A stretch of 58,332 bases of DNA from Perkinsus olseni (taxonomy: Eukaryota; Perkinsozoa; Perkinsida). Where the stretch lies: NCBI GenBank assembly GCA_013115125.1, contig JABANN010000168.1, positions 1 to 58,332 on the forward strand. The letters run 5' to 3'. Positions 34,331 to 44,018 of the stretch are shown here, one piece after another (within the stretch, counting starts at the first letter, position 1; the number at the start of each line of letters is the position of its first letter). The position numbers were made by a program, and so were the translations under genes. Under the pieces are notes generated by a model. It ran no database searches. It saw nothing but the letters and a program-made list of their open reading frames with translations, and had not been told where the DNA came from.

Positions 34331-36297
34331 TCAAGCTTTGGCAGCATCCACCATGTCGACATCATCAGTTTTCTCACCGGCTGAGCCCGCGTCAGCCTCA
34401 GCCTGGGAAGGCAGCGGCTCGGGAGGGCCAGCGATGATCCCGTTGGAGGCCCCTTCAGAGCAGGGAGATGTTACGGCAACTCCAGGCGGAGGCGGCAAAC
34501 CCTTGAACGTATCCGGTACAACCACAGGCTGCGGCTCAGGCGGAGGAGGCAGCTTCGGTTCGGCAGGTGCGGACAACTCTGGCGCCGCTTCTTCTGGTTC
34601 ACTGGCCGGAACAGTCTCGCTCTGTTGCTGAGGTTCTGCTGCCACCTCGGCAGCGGCAGCGGATGGAAGTGCGGCGGAGAGCAGCCCCTCTGGGGCACTG
34701 AACTTGACCACCGCAACTCTATTGTCTGTCTTCGGCTGCAGCAGCTCCGTGTTCTCATCATCACCCATTGAAACATACCTGGAATAAACACTGTCGGCAC
34801 AACCCTACTGACGCCGCAGCGCCAGACGAGGCCCTCAGCTTACGTGGGCCACACCCTCTGTCCGGTAGCCACGGCGATCCTACTGCAACTGACGGGCTCT
34901 ATTTGAGCGGCAACACACGGCGTACCCGAGGAGGACACGAGGCAGCTGCTCAGCAGCTCCCCAGTGAGAATGTCATACCTGTATCCAAAGACGTGCAGGG
35001 AGCAGCAAGCCGGAGGAGATGATACCAGAGGACGTGGCCGCTGTCGTCGCCAGTGGCCAGTATCCGACTATTGCCAAGGAATGAGAAGTCGAAGCGCTGG
35101 TTGGTCTTGCTCGCTCGGGGCAGTGTGGTGACAGGCTCCGTCCCCGAAGACCTTATGTCCCAGACACGCATGGAGGTGTCTGTCCGATGGCCACTGACCA
35201 GCAACCCTTGAGGAGACAACCTGGCCAACTGACGTCACGCATGGCTCGCGAAGAGGGGAGAGAACCGACTTGAGGGAGGTGATTCCACCACCATCCGGGG
35301 CCGACAGCATCTTAACGCATTTGGCGTTCTTCTTGGACCCATGGCGTTCGTCGTAAATCCCGATCGTTCTGAAGGAACCGCAAGAATCCCTCCCGATGAG
35401 AGGAGAAGACACTCACCGGCTATATGTACCCAAGGCGTAGCACTTGTCGTCAAGCCAGGCTGCCGCTGATACGATGCCACGCTGGCCAGTCTTCCCCTTG
35501 CGAGTCGACAGTACCTAGAGCATGGTGTCGTTGCTGCGGCCAGAGAGAGATTGAAGGCGCACTACACGATGGTAGGTGCTCTTGCCGGGGCGGGTGAGGT
35601 CCCACAACCAAACCTGGGGCTGCCCAGCAACACCACCGAGGAGCCGAGAGCCATCCTGGGAGAAAGAAAGGCACGAAGCCGCTGTGACCTCGTCAGTAAG
35701 GGAGAAACCTTGGTAACTGAGAGGACGCAATCGGGCCGTGTGGGAAGAGAAGGCGGGCCAACCTGGCAGCCACTTCTCCTGTTAGGAGGTTGACAAGATG
35801 GATCGGTCGGTCTCTGACGGAAACTGCATAGTGGAAGTCCGAAGGCCTGAGAACGGACTCAAGTCACAAGGGATGATCACTGGCTCAGCGAACAACGAGC
35901 AGGCTGAAGATTTCCCAGGGCCGTCCAAGATTCTACGGTCACAGCCACAAACGTGCTGACGGCCATTCGAGTTTGAGGCGGGTACTAGGCCCGACGAGAG
36001 CTACGAGGAGGTACCAGCTCGACGTGAATGAAGCACTCACTCGGACCCTAGTGGACACATCTCCATGGCCGTTATCGTCCCAGGAGCCCGCTCAGTCCGA
36101 ACCGGCCGCGCCAAGCCTTGGTCAGCGTCGAAGACTCGGCAGGTATTATCCGCAAAGTAGGACATCAAGTGCTTGCCTCTAGGGGCCCAGTAAACCCCTC
36201 TAGGGTAGTTGTTGTACGAACCATTGTAATCATCATAGGGGGTACTCACGGCACCGGCCGCATCACAGGAGATGGACGTCGGTGGACAGCCAGTCAT
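34331..36297 (-). CDS. WRAP53: WRAP53/TCAB1-like WD40 protein
   Basis: Starts MTGCPPTSISCDAAGAV at 36297, 10 nt after a CAGTCTTCTGTCAG acceptor-like site. Successive exons give NNYPRGVYWAPRGKHLMSYF, DRPIHLVNLLTGEVAAS, YQGFSLTDEVTAASCLSFSQ, VWLWDLTRPGKSTYHR, KTGQRGIVSAAAWLDDKCYA, LGTYSR/TIGIYDERHG, SGHRTDTSMRVWDIRSSG, TNQRFDFSFLGNSRILATG and SCSRIAVATGQRVWPT. The GQ-x-GIVS, TNQR-FDF and ATGQRVWP blocks and their order match TCAB1, which binds CAB-box scaRNAs and telomerase RNA. Introns are 45-51 nt except one near 34,800. The C-terminus adds a low-complexity Pro/Ala/Glu tail of about 110 residues (for example PKLPPPPEPQPVVV) that human WRAP53 lacks. Confidence 0.82.
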
Positions 36298-36357
36298 GAA
36301 AGCACTACTGACAGAAGACTGTCGAGCGCAGCGCGGAGAACCCAACAGGATAGGTGG

Positions 36358-38301
36358 TCAGGAAAGAAACGTTTCACTGTGGGACAAGTCTTCATTGGCA
36401 GCCATGCAGTCCAGGTCTGCTACTCGATGGACCTCTATCCACTTGTCGAAGCGACCTGAGGTAAACTTCATCCTCAGCAGCATTTGAATGGATCGGTACC
36501 TGGCCGCACGACTGCTGGGTCTAGCTTGTCCGGTGGGGTAGTTGATGTCGCCACCACCGCTAGGGACTCCTCCACATCAGCATCCACGCCATCCAGGCAA
36601 GTAAGAAGGGTCGTCAGCGTCCGACGGTATGTCCCGGATGTACCTGCGGATAACAATAGACGCCACATAGGAGTTAGTAATCTTTTGAAGTCGAAGTAAC
36701 AGTTTAAAGAATGGAGAAGGTCAGACACGGGAGAACCGAAGGAACTGCGTGTGTGCGAGGGTGCCGAAAACGGGCTCACTCAGACTAGCACCGCGGTGTT
36801 CGGCTGACATATCCCTCTTACATCAGGATACTTCGGTACCGATGTATCCTGATCTATCAGGGATTGGCTCAGGCAAGTGGATGAATTGCGTTGGTCTTCG
36901 CCTACTGTCCTGCCCGGTACTCACCATCATCGTCGGCCGCTTCCTCTCGCGCTGTTGCGATGGATTCGAGGCCGTCCAAGATGAGGACGGCGGGGAGCTT
37001 CAGCCGAGCAGCATCGAAATGCCGCTGGAGGTTACGCTCCGTCGAGCCAAGATACTTCCCGAAGATTCCCGCCACGTCCACCTAGAAGGACCGATGCCAT
37101 AAGCGGACAGGCGGCCGGGGACTCACCCGCACGATGGACACCCTAGAGGGCATGAAGTCAGCCAAAACCGAGTCTATGAGCGTCGTCTTGCCGCTGCCAC
37201 TGGTGCCGTAAACGAGGACCCTGGCACTTGGGCGCAAGCCCATTTGTCTGTAAAGGTTGGGGTAGACGAAAGGGAACACTACAGCCTCTTTGAGGAGCTT
37301 CCGCTGCTCCTCCAGGCCGAAGCACGGCACGGAAGCGGCCGCGCTGGTGCTGACAGTGGAGTCCTCTGTGACGGGCGAGCAGTCGATCATGTCACCTTTG
37401 TCGAATTTCGATAGCCACGCGCCAGCCACGGTGGCAAGATTGTCCCGAGCCACGACCAGGAGAGGCACTCGTAGCCGATGGCATGCCTCCCACAGGCCAT
37501 CACACACCTCGCTGTTGACGGGGGTATGGGAGACATCGAGGAGGGTGACGGCCTTCGGGCGAAGGTTGTGCAAGAGGTTGGTAAAGCTGCGGCGGTCAGG
37601 GCGGAAGGTGAGGATCTCGAAGGCACTGAGCGCGAGACTGTCAGCGAAGCGGAGGTCCTCGTGGGAGTTATAATAGAGGCAGTCCTTGGCGGGAGGTGGC
37701 GGCGTTACACTGTGGCTCCGCGGTAAGGCGAAGCCAGCTAGAAGTCCGCCCCCGAGTTCTGATTCCTCTAAGGTGAATTTGACACTTTGGCCGAGCAGGT
37801 TGAGGTAAACCGAATGCCCCTGCGCCAGGAAGGGCCACTGCTGTAGCTGACGCTCTGCTGCGCTCCGAAGGACTTCCGGGTTGAGGGAGATGGCCTGCAG
37901 CACGTCCGGCCAATGAGGTTGGCAAGCAGGGATGATCAGCCTCCACGATGCTGGACTATCATCCTGGTCACCTGAGACGAGGAAAGTGGGAAGAAAGCCT
38001 AGCCGTGGAGCAGAGTACTTAGGACACTGACGGACACCTCTGAGCCCAGCTCCTTCCGAGCCCACGAAGGCAGCTCAACCCTGCCCGCCTCGAGTTCCCG
38101 AGAGCGCAGCGCCCAGAGACATATCTAAGGTCGCCGTATCAAGCATGAGTGATAGGGGAAGAGGTCGTCCCGTACCTTGTGACTGTTGTTGGTGCCCTCG
38201 AGGAGAATGGCAGTGGCTTCTGGCAGGTCGATCGGTGAGAGCAAGCAGGAGTGCCTCGGCCATGATTCCCGCGTGACCGTGACTGCTGTGAGGGTGGCCA
38301 T
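36358..38301 (-). CDS. Pex1/Pex6-like AAA ATPase, single recognisable module
   Basis: Start at 38301 (MATLTAVTVTRESWPRHS), 11 nt after the acceptor-like CGTTTTTCAG. An N-terminal part (LEAGRVELPSWARKELGSE, DSPASWRLIIPACQPHW) is followed by a long exon with no D1 P-loop, then an AAA core: GLEEQRKLLKEAVVFPFVYP, Walker A in VYGTSGSGKTTLIDS, FGKYLGSTERNLQRHF, Walker B region LPAVLILDGLESIA, TLLTCLDGVDADVEE, LAVVATSTTPPDKLDP and both arginine positions in VVRPGRFDK. Walker B has Gly where the catalytic Glu is expected. It stops at 36358, shortly after the second-region-of-homology. The order and the DG/DE-ESIA block resemble Pex1 D2, but the missing first module makes Pex1 versus Pex6 versus another AAA uncertain. 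Confidence 0.6.
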
Positions 38302-38312
38302 GAGCTAACACC

Positions 38313-38325
38313 CTGAAAAACGAAG
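38313..38325 (-). promoter_or_regulatory. Putative trans-splice acceptor before the AAA gene
   Basis: On the minus strand CTTCGTTTTTCAG ends 11 nt before the ATG at 38301, in an 83-nt gap after the OPR gene's stop. The same pyrimidine-AG arrangement recurs before other starts. No spliced-leader sequence is in the window, so trans-splicing is inferred. Confidence 0.45.
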
Positions 38326-38384
38326 AGGGAAGAGTGCCAGGAAACCCAACAAGCAGGCCGCCAAGAAACAACTCAATCGTCGAA

Positions 38385-40145
38385 TTACTTCCTCCGTCCC
38401 CGTGGGCCATGGAACCAAACTTGTAGATCGACATCAGGGTACCGGCTCACGAACTGGGCCATTGCGGCCAAGCTGGATACGCAGGGGGCTCTGCTGATCA
38501 CGAGCCGCACCCAACCGCAGTCATAGACGTCTTTGTGGGCTTCCAGGACTCGCGCCACCGACTCTAAGGCTTGGAAATCTGGCTCAGTGTTGCGAACCCA
38601 GCCGTGGCGGTAGGGTGTCAACACGCTAGCTGAAGAAATACCCTGAGGGACCGGAAGATAGACCGTCGGCGGCCCTACAAGGGACTCCCCGTCTCCGTCT
38701 TCTGGCATGAGGGAGTACTCGGCAACAGCGGCGAAACGGCGGCCTAGGAGCTTCGCCTCTAAGTGCTCCGGGACCTCACTGGAAGGTCCTAGGATACCCA
38801 GCTCTGCACATATTTCGCGCGTACCGAAATAGCCGACTGACCGGATCTCAACGGGAGCTCCCTCCCGCATTTGCCGGAGGTTCTCCTTCAGAGCCTCCGT
38901 CCAGGCCGTGGTGAGGGCCACCGAGGGACATGCCTCGCCGAAAAGGTCGACCACGGAGAGCAGGGAGGCGGTGTCCAACTTGGACGCCACCAAGGCTTCC
39001 TCTGCTGCGACCAGTAGCTTGTCCTTAGCAGCGGCCCCGACTCGGTCCTCTACCGGCAGCATAGCCTGAGCGAAGGTCGCCAGGTTGCCGTCAATCGAAC
39101 CAGCAGCAGAGATTGAATTTAGGACTGCCACCAGTGCGTCAGTAGCGTGTCGGTCCTCCTTCTCGGCTTTGAGGACATAGCTTGACAGGGCGGTGGCGAC
39201 CATCGCCAGCTCCTTGACGTTGAAAGCGCACGAGCCTTCCTGTCCTAAGACGAAGTCACACGCCCGTTCTATCACCTCGCGCACCTCCTCCGAATTTGAT
39301 AGAGTCTCTGTCCTAGTAACCGCCCACAAGGTCTTGCTAAACTCCTGGACGGAGAATCCTCGCGGCCACGAACGGAGCATCGACCCTACCGCACGCCGCA
39401 CGATAGGCAGCACGGCTCGGCCGGAGTCCTCCCTCCAGAGCTCGAGGGTTGCTACCGCCCAAAGGGCCCCAGACACTTCCCCAGGCTGAGCTGTGGGGTC
39501 CGATAGAACCCTCTCAGCGAGAGCGAGGAGTAGGTCAGAGGGCAGTGGTTCCGCACGGCGGTGCTTCCAGTAAGTCGCGAAGGACCAGAGTAAGATTCCT
39601 GCTCCCCGCAGCGCTACGTCGTCCAAGGAGGCCAGATTATTGCTGAGATGTTGCGCCGCCACAGAGAAGACCTCGTCGTGCCCAGGCGTCTGGGCGGTCT
39701 TCGCATATGCCCATAGTAGACCTGCCAATGTGCCCGAGTTTAGCCGTCCTATTCTCCGACAACGGTCGCCCTTCTGGTCGTCGCAGAGGGCGGCCGAGAG
39801 GCACTCTGGCAGCGGCGTCGAGGGCCGCGCCTTGGCCCAGCAGTAGCAGAGGCGAGCGACAGACTGCGGGTGGGTGAAGCGACCACACTCGACCTCTACC
39901 ACAACTTCGTCCAGAATCTTCCCAGCGAGAGCCAGAGAATCCTCGCCGCTGGTGGACACTAGTCGATACGCCGCATGAACCTTATTGCGATCGTTCAACG
40001 CTTGGTCCCTCTGGAGAACCTCCACGTTCCTCAGAAGATCCTCCCTTCTCCAAGCATTCAGTAGGCGTCGGACCTCCACCTGCCGGCTCGCATCGGCTGA
40101 TGTCCGCAGAGCGGCGACGCATAGACGGCAGCTTGACCGATACAT
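38385..40145 (-). CDS. OPR/HPR-like helical-repeat protein, probably organellar
   Basis: One uninterrupted reading frame of about 586 codons. I start it at the first ATG, 40145 (MYRSSCRLCVAALRTSAD). This looks like an import presequence and is preceded by CTCCTCGCCCCAG one base before the ATG. The N-terminal half has degenerate helical repeats with the octotricopeptide-type LWA signature: LAGLLWAYAKTAQ, GILLWSFATYWK, SGALWAVATLELW and FSKTLWAVTRTE. The C-terminal 150 residues (HGWVRNTEPDFQALESVARV, VRLVISRAP) form a separate small domain I cannot name. Such proteins usually bind organellar RNA for stability, processing or translation. Intronless, unlike most neighbours. Confidence 0.65.
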   Translation of the reverse strand: MYRSSCRLCVAALRTSADASRQVEVRRLLNAWRREDLLRNVEVLQRDQALNDRNKVHAAYRLVSTSGEDSLALAGKILDEVVVEVECGRFTHPQSVARLCYCWAKARPSTPLPECLSAALCDDQKGDRCRRIGRLNSGTLAGLLWAYAKTAQTPGHDEVFSVAAQHLSNNLASLDDVALRGAGILLWSFATYWKHRRAEPLPSDLLLALAERVLSDPTAQPGEVSGALWAVATLELWREDSGRAVLPIVRRAVGSMLRSWPRGFSVQEFSKTLWAVTRTETLSNSEEVREVIERACDFVLGQEGSCAFNVKELAMVATALSSYVLKAEKEDRHATDALVAVLNSISAAGSIDGNLATFAQAMLPVEDRVGAAAKDKLLVAAEEALVASKLDTASLLSVVDLFGEACPSVALTTAWTEALKENLRQMREGAPVEIRSVGYFGTREICAELGILGPSSEVPEHLEAKLLGRRFAAVAEYSLMPEDGDGESLVGPPTVYLPVPQGISSASVLTPYRHGWVRNTEPDFQALESVARVLEAHKDVYDCGWVRLVISRAPCVSSLAAMAQFVSRYPDVDLQVWFHGPRGRRK

Positions 40146-40332
40146 CCTGGGGCGAGGAGAACCCTGACGAGTACTCAGCGTCTCACTATCCAACTCAAGG
40201 CAAGCAGGGCTACGGCTTTAGAAACGCGCGAGATTGGCACACAGTATGGTAAATGGTACAATAGGAATGCCAGTCACTAATAATGGTACGAAGGAGCAGC
40301 AGCAGGGCGAGGGTCACTTCCGTGATGCCAGG

Positions 40333-43300
40333 CTATCCCCAGCGGCACAGCTTGCACTCCCTCACTGTGGGGCTAGGGTTCATCTCGTCGGGCTCGGGTT
40401 GACAGCACTTGTCGTGGTAGGTGTGGCCACAGTCGAAGACGGTGACCTTGCCGGAGACGTTACTGTCGCCGACCAGTGCCTTCTGACAAGCTTGGCACAC
40501 GACCGAGCTCACGCTCAATGCCCGACTCTGCCGCGACACCAACCCAGAAAACAGCCGACTGGCGTCCCGTCGCGATATGTCTTCGGTGGATTCAGCGAGG
40601 GAGTAGGAGAAGCCGACACCGCCCAGTAGGCTGACCAGTGGCTTGCGCAAGGCATCGTCATCTACCCTTCTTCCCGGCCGCTTCCGCAGGAGCGTCTCGA
40701 TGGACTGACTAACCGGCACTAGGTCGAGTACACCGCCCTTACGCAGCAGCATTTGGGAGATCTTCTGGTCGTCACAGGCCATCGCCAAGCAGGGCATCCA
40801 GAGCTTGGAAATCTGCTCAGGTTGGAGTCTCTCGGCCCGCCTTAATGTGAAGTCTGCCGCCATGGAGACGAGCTCCAGTTTCTGTGATTCATCCTCAGTG
40901 CTCGACAGGGCGTCCAGGATCGTGGCAATAACGCCGTCATCGTCATCAGCCTTCTCATAGAGACAAAGGAGGCCCTGCGTGCTGGAGTACTTCTGGCAGA
41001 GTTCCCGTGCCTGGTCAACTGGTATCGCTCCGTCGGCGGCTCTGAGCAAGAACTTGGACACGCCTGACTGACGATCGGTGCGCAGGAGCAGCTCCAAGCC
41101 AGTCAAGGCGTGAGCGTGGTAAAATATTCTCCGACCGTTGGCGTCCTGCCAAGTGGAACTAGGGTTCAGTAAAGGCAACAAGAAGGCACAGTAAAGGTCG
41201 TCAGGGATCTCCCCCAGCTTCACGACGGGCTCGTTGGAGTCCTCCAACTCGAGCACGCCATCCATGAATAGACGTCCCGTCTCTGCTGGATTCAACTCTA
41301 TCAGCCTCTTCACCAGCTTCAGAGCGGCAGCGCGCACCCCTTGCCGAATGGCCGAGTCATCCGTACGTATAACATCTTCGAAGATATCCTCACTGAGCTG
41401 CGGTGTATCCAAATAGCAGCACAGCATCTCCTCATACTCTCCCAGGCAGTGGCCCAGTGCCCAGGCCTGGACAGACCGCATGCTCCTCGCGGACGCTTCC
41501 TTCACAAACTCAGTAACGTCTATCGACGCGCACTTGTCGTCCTCATAGATCCTCTCGAAGGCCACCTGGACTCGCTTCTCAGGGAAGGCCTGTAGCATGA
41601 CCTTCAGAACCTGCTGCCGGACCTCCTTCGGCACAATCGCTATGCCTCGGACTTGGCAAGCTTTGGCGATGAATAGATAGTAGCTGCGCAGTACTTCCTC
41701 CTCCTCGTCCTCGTTGCGGCCCGACCTCTCCGTCATCCGCACGCTGCACTTCTGGATACACTCCTCAGTGAGTGGCAAGCACTTGAAGAACTCCGTGGGC
41801 GAGACCTCGAGGAGCTCATCGAAGCAGCCAGGACTATCGTCAAATATCGCCCTAAGGAGATCGTTGATGGCTGTGGCGGGCGGCTTCGGCATGGCCGTCG
41901 GAGTCTCGAGCGGATACGCCTTCCCCGCCAGAGTGAAAGTAAGATACCCATACAGATGCTCCACGAGGGGCATGCTAGCGAGCTTCTCAGACACACCATC
42001 GCCCTCGGCCTGCGCCAGTCTCTTCTTAGCCCGCACTGCAGCGTCGACGAAAATTTGTAACGGAGTAGTGTAGTCACCGAAGGCCGCGTTATAGACATAC
42101 ACCAGAACCGACCAAAGGCCGAATTCCGTCGCCATGCGGGTCGTGAAATTGAGGTCGAGGCTTCCAGGGTTGACGCTTAGACAAAAGTCCTCTGCCGCCC
42201 GGCGTACCTCCACCGTGGGGTGCTTGGCAAGCTCGTCCCGGAATCTCGACAGTACGATGGCCACGACCTCCGAGTCCACGGTGCCGGGAGGAAGGACCCC
42301 CGACCGTAGCCTGGTCTCTACTACCTTCAGATAGACGTCCCGTACTGCCGCGCCGCAAGCCTCGCAGCGAGCGAAGACCACGCGATAAAGGAAATCCCAT
42401 AAGGCCATGCTAGCACAGGCGTCAACGGCCAAGGTCACTCGCTCTTGTACGGCCTCGAGGTCGTCGTCCTCGGGAAGATCGGAGAGGTACACTCGAAGGA
42501 GGGCCTCCATCTCCATCGGGTTCGGCCGGGAGGCGTCGGCCAGCTGGGGAAGACCGCCACCACCTATACCAGACACAATCGTGATGGCCGCCTTCATCTG
42601 GTGGCCATTCAAAAGCCGCTTGATCTCATCCTGCCAGTACCCCACGGTGACTTCCGTGAAGTGGTGAGTGTCCGCCCCTGCCTGGTACCCCGGGAGGATA
42701 ACCGTAGGGCCATTGACCGCTATAAGGTCAGGGCAGTAAGTCCCTAACAGTCTATGCCGATAGACGACGTTCCCAGAGCCCCGGAGCATCGTCGTGCGAG
42801 GTCGGTTCGTCTGAACTAGAATAACCTCACGCGAGCTGGACTCGTGCGCTGGCGCCACTACTGCGGCAAGAAGGCCACCGCCGACGCAACGGAGGGCTCG
42901 GAAGCCGGTCGTGAAATCCTTCGAGGGCAGAAGGACCTGTCCGACCACATCGAACACCGCCAGGTCTGTCCGGGGCCTGAGCATGTGTATGGTCCTGCCC
43001 ACCCCTACGCACAGCGTTACAGGATCCGCGCACCAACAGACGCACAGAGATTCTGATTCCGACAGAGGCATTTCAAAAACGAGCCTCGGGGTCGGGGCCA
43101 TGCTGATCACCGTCACCACCTCGGAAGATACCATGGCCACCAAGCCCGCATCGGCCATTTCAGATCTTCGCAGAGCCGCCATAGCCTTCACCGGCTTTTC
43201 CTTCTTCAACAACAACTTCTTCTCGCACGTCATAGTCACCAAAAACGTATTGAAGGTGAGCATGTAGCAGCGGCCAAGTTCATCAGCGGTGACGATATTT

Positions 43301-43734
43301 TGCCGTCCCGCAGCCCCCCAAAAGACTCCGGCCGTCACTGCGCTGTTCTGCATGTCCCGGACCAATTTTTGTAGTACATAGGTTGTGGCGTCGAAGAGCG
43401 CTACGGACCCCGAGGCGTACCCTACTACCAGTCCTGACCCGTCCGCTGACCAATCCACGCTCCGGGCTGGTCCTGCATCCTCCGCTGGGGGCCGTATCGT
43501 TCGAACTCGCTGCGCTCCGAGCTCGTGGGATACGACGATGGTGTGACCGTGCTGAGTGCCGAGGGCCACCTTAGGGCCTTGACACGCAGCGATGCACGTG
43601 AAGCGGAACGTCGATACGCCCGTGCGGACGCCTTTGACGGCAGCTCTTATCGGTAACTCCACAGAGGAGTAGTCCAGAGAGGTCGATGGCTTAGCTGCTG
43701 GAGTGGAAGGTGTTGGCGCGGGCGAGGCCGTCAT
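40333..43734 (-). CDS. VPS8: VPS8, CORVET tethering complex subunit
   Basis: A single exon of 1,133 codons from ATG 43734 to TAG 40333. The N-terminal third is a WD40 propeller (ARSVDWSADGSGLVVGYASG, FDATTYVLQKLVRDM, IVTADELGRCYMLTFNTF, EKKLLLKKEKPVKAMAAL). The middle is helical clathrin-repeat-like sequence with the VTVGYWQDEIKRLLNGHQM turn seen where Vps8 and Vps41 leave the propeller. The extreme C-terminus is a RING-type domain: C-x2-C in VVCQACQKALVG, FDCGHTYHDKCC, and CKLC. The propeller blade spacing and RING fit VPS8 better than VPS41. CORVET tethers early endosomes through Rab5. No introns. A 187-nt gap separates it from the OPR gene. Confidence 0.85.
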   Translation of the reverse strand: MTASPAPTPSTPAAKPSTSLDYSSVELPIRAAVKGVRTGVSTFRFTCIAACQGPKVALGTQHGHTIVVSHELGAQRVRTIRPPAEDAGPARSVDWSADGSGLVVGYASGSVALFDATTYVLQKLVRDMQNSAVTAGVFWGAAGRQNIVTADELGRCYMLTFNTFLVTMTCEKKLLLKKEKPVKAMAALRRSEMADAGLVAMVSSEVVTVISMAPTPRLVFEMPLSESESLCVCWCADPVTLCVGVGRTIHMLRPRTDLAVFDVVGQVLLPSKDFTTGFRALRCVGGGLLAAVVAPAHESSSREVILVQTNRPRTTMLRGSGNVVYRHRLLGTYCPDLIAVNGPTVILPGYQAGADTHHFTEVTVGYWQDEIKRLLNGHQMKAAITIVSGIGGGGLPQLADASRPNPMEMEALLRVYLSDLPEDDDLEAVQERVTLAVDACASMALWDFLYRVVFARCEACGAAVRDVYLKVVETRLRSGVLPPGTVDSEVVAIVLSRFRDELAKHPTVEVRRAAEDFCLSVNPGSLDLNFTTRMATEFGLWSVLVYVYNAAFGDYTTPLQIFVDAAVRAKKRLAQAEGDGVSEKLASMPLVEHLYGYLTFTLAGKAYPLETPTAMPKPPATAINDLLRAIFDDSPGCFDELLEVSPTEFFKCLPLTEECIQKCSVRMTERSGRNEDEEEEVLRSYYLFIAKACQVRGIAIVPKEVRQQVLKVMLQAFPEKRVQVAFERIYEDDKCASIDVTEFVKEASARSMRSVQAWALGHCLGEYEEMLCCYLDTPQLSEDIFEDVIRTDDSAIRQGVRAAALKLVKRLIELNPAETGRLFMDGVLELEDSNEPVVKLGEIPDDLYCAFLLPLLNPSSTWQDANGRRIFYHAHALTGLELLLRTDRQSGVSKFLLRAADGAIPVDQARELCQKYSSTQGLLCLYEKADDDDGVIATILDALSSTEDESQKLELVSMAADFTLRRAERLQPEQISKLWMPCLAMACDDQKISQMLLRKGGVLDLVPVSQSIETLLRKRPGRRVDDDALRKPLVSLLGGVGFSYSLAESTEDISRRDASRLFSGLVSRQSRALSVSSVVCQACQKALVGDSNVSGKVTVFDCGHTYHDKCCQPEPDEMNPSPTVRECKLCRWG

Positions 43735-44018
43735 ATGAAGAATTAAAGCAGCCCAAATACATGCCTACCCAGGAGTTAGACATTGATTTAACCCTATTCG
43801 TATCTTACATGCTTCAAGCTAAGATACTCCGCCCGCTGATACTACACACAACACTGATCGTCAATATTAGACAACATGACCAAGTCATGCATCCTGCCAT
43901 TGGGAGGATCTGGTGGGCCTGTCAGGCTCGCAACACAGCGAAATCGTAGTAAGTGTCTCGGGGAATCCCAGACGTAGAGCGTCCATTAGACGCAGCAAAA
44001 AATATGATTGGCAGATAC

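Noticed and set aside
34331-34768. A separate Pro/Ala-rich gene
   Set aside because: The preceding WRAP53 exon (SCSRIAVATGQRVWPT) joins it in frame through a GT-AG intron, so it is better read as the WRAP53 C-terminus.
36195-36250. A GTGAGT...CTAG intron near the start of WRAP53
   Set aside because: The stretch is open in the correct frame and its end (NNYPRGVYWAP) matches the family, whereas removing it would break the frame.
40333-43734. Many plus-strand ORFs antisense to VPS8 and the OPR gene
   Set aside because: They are GC-rich shadow frames of long real coding exons and show no domains.
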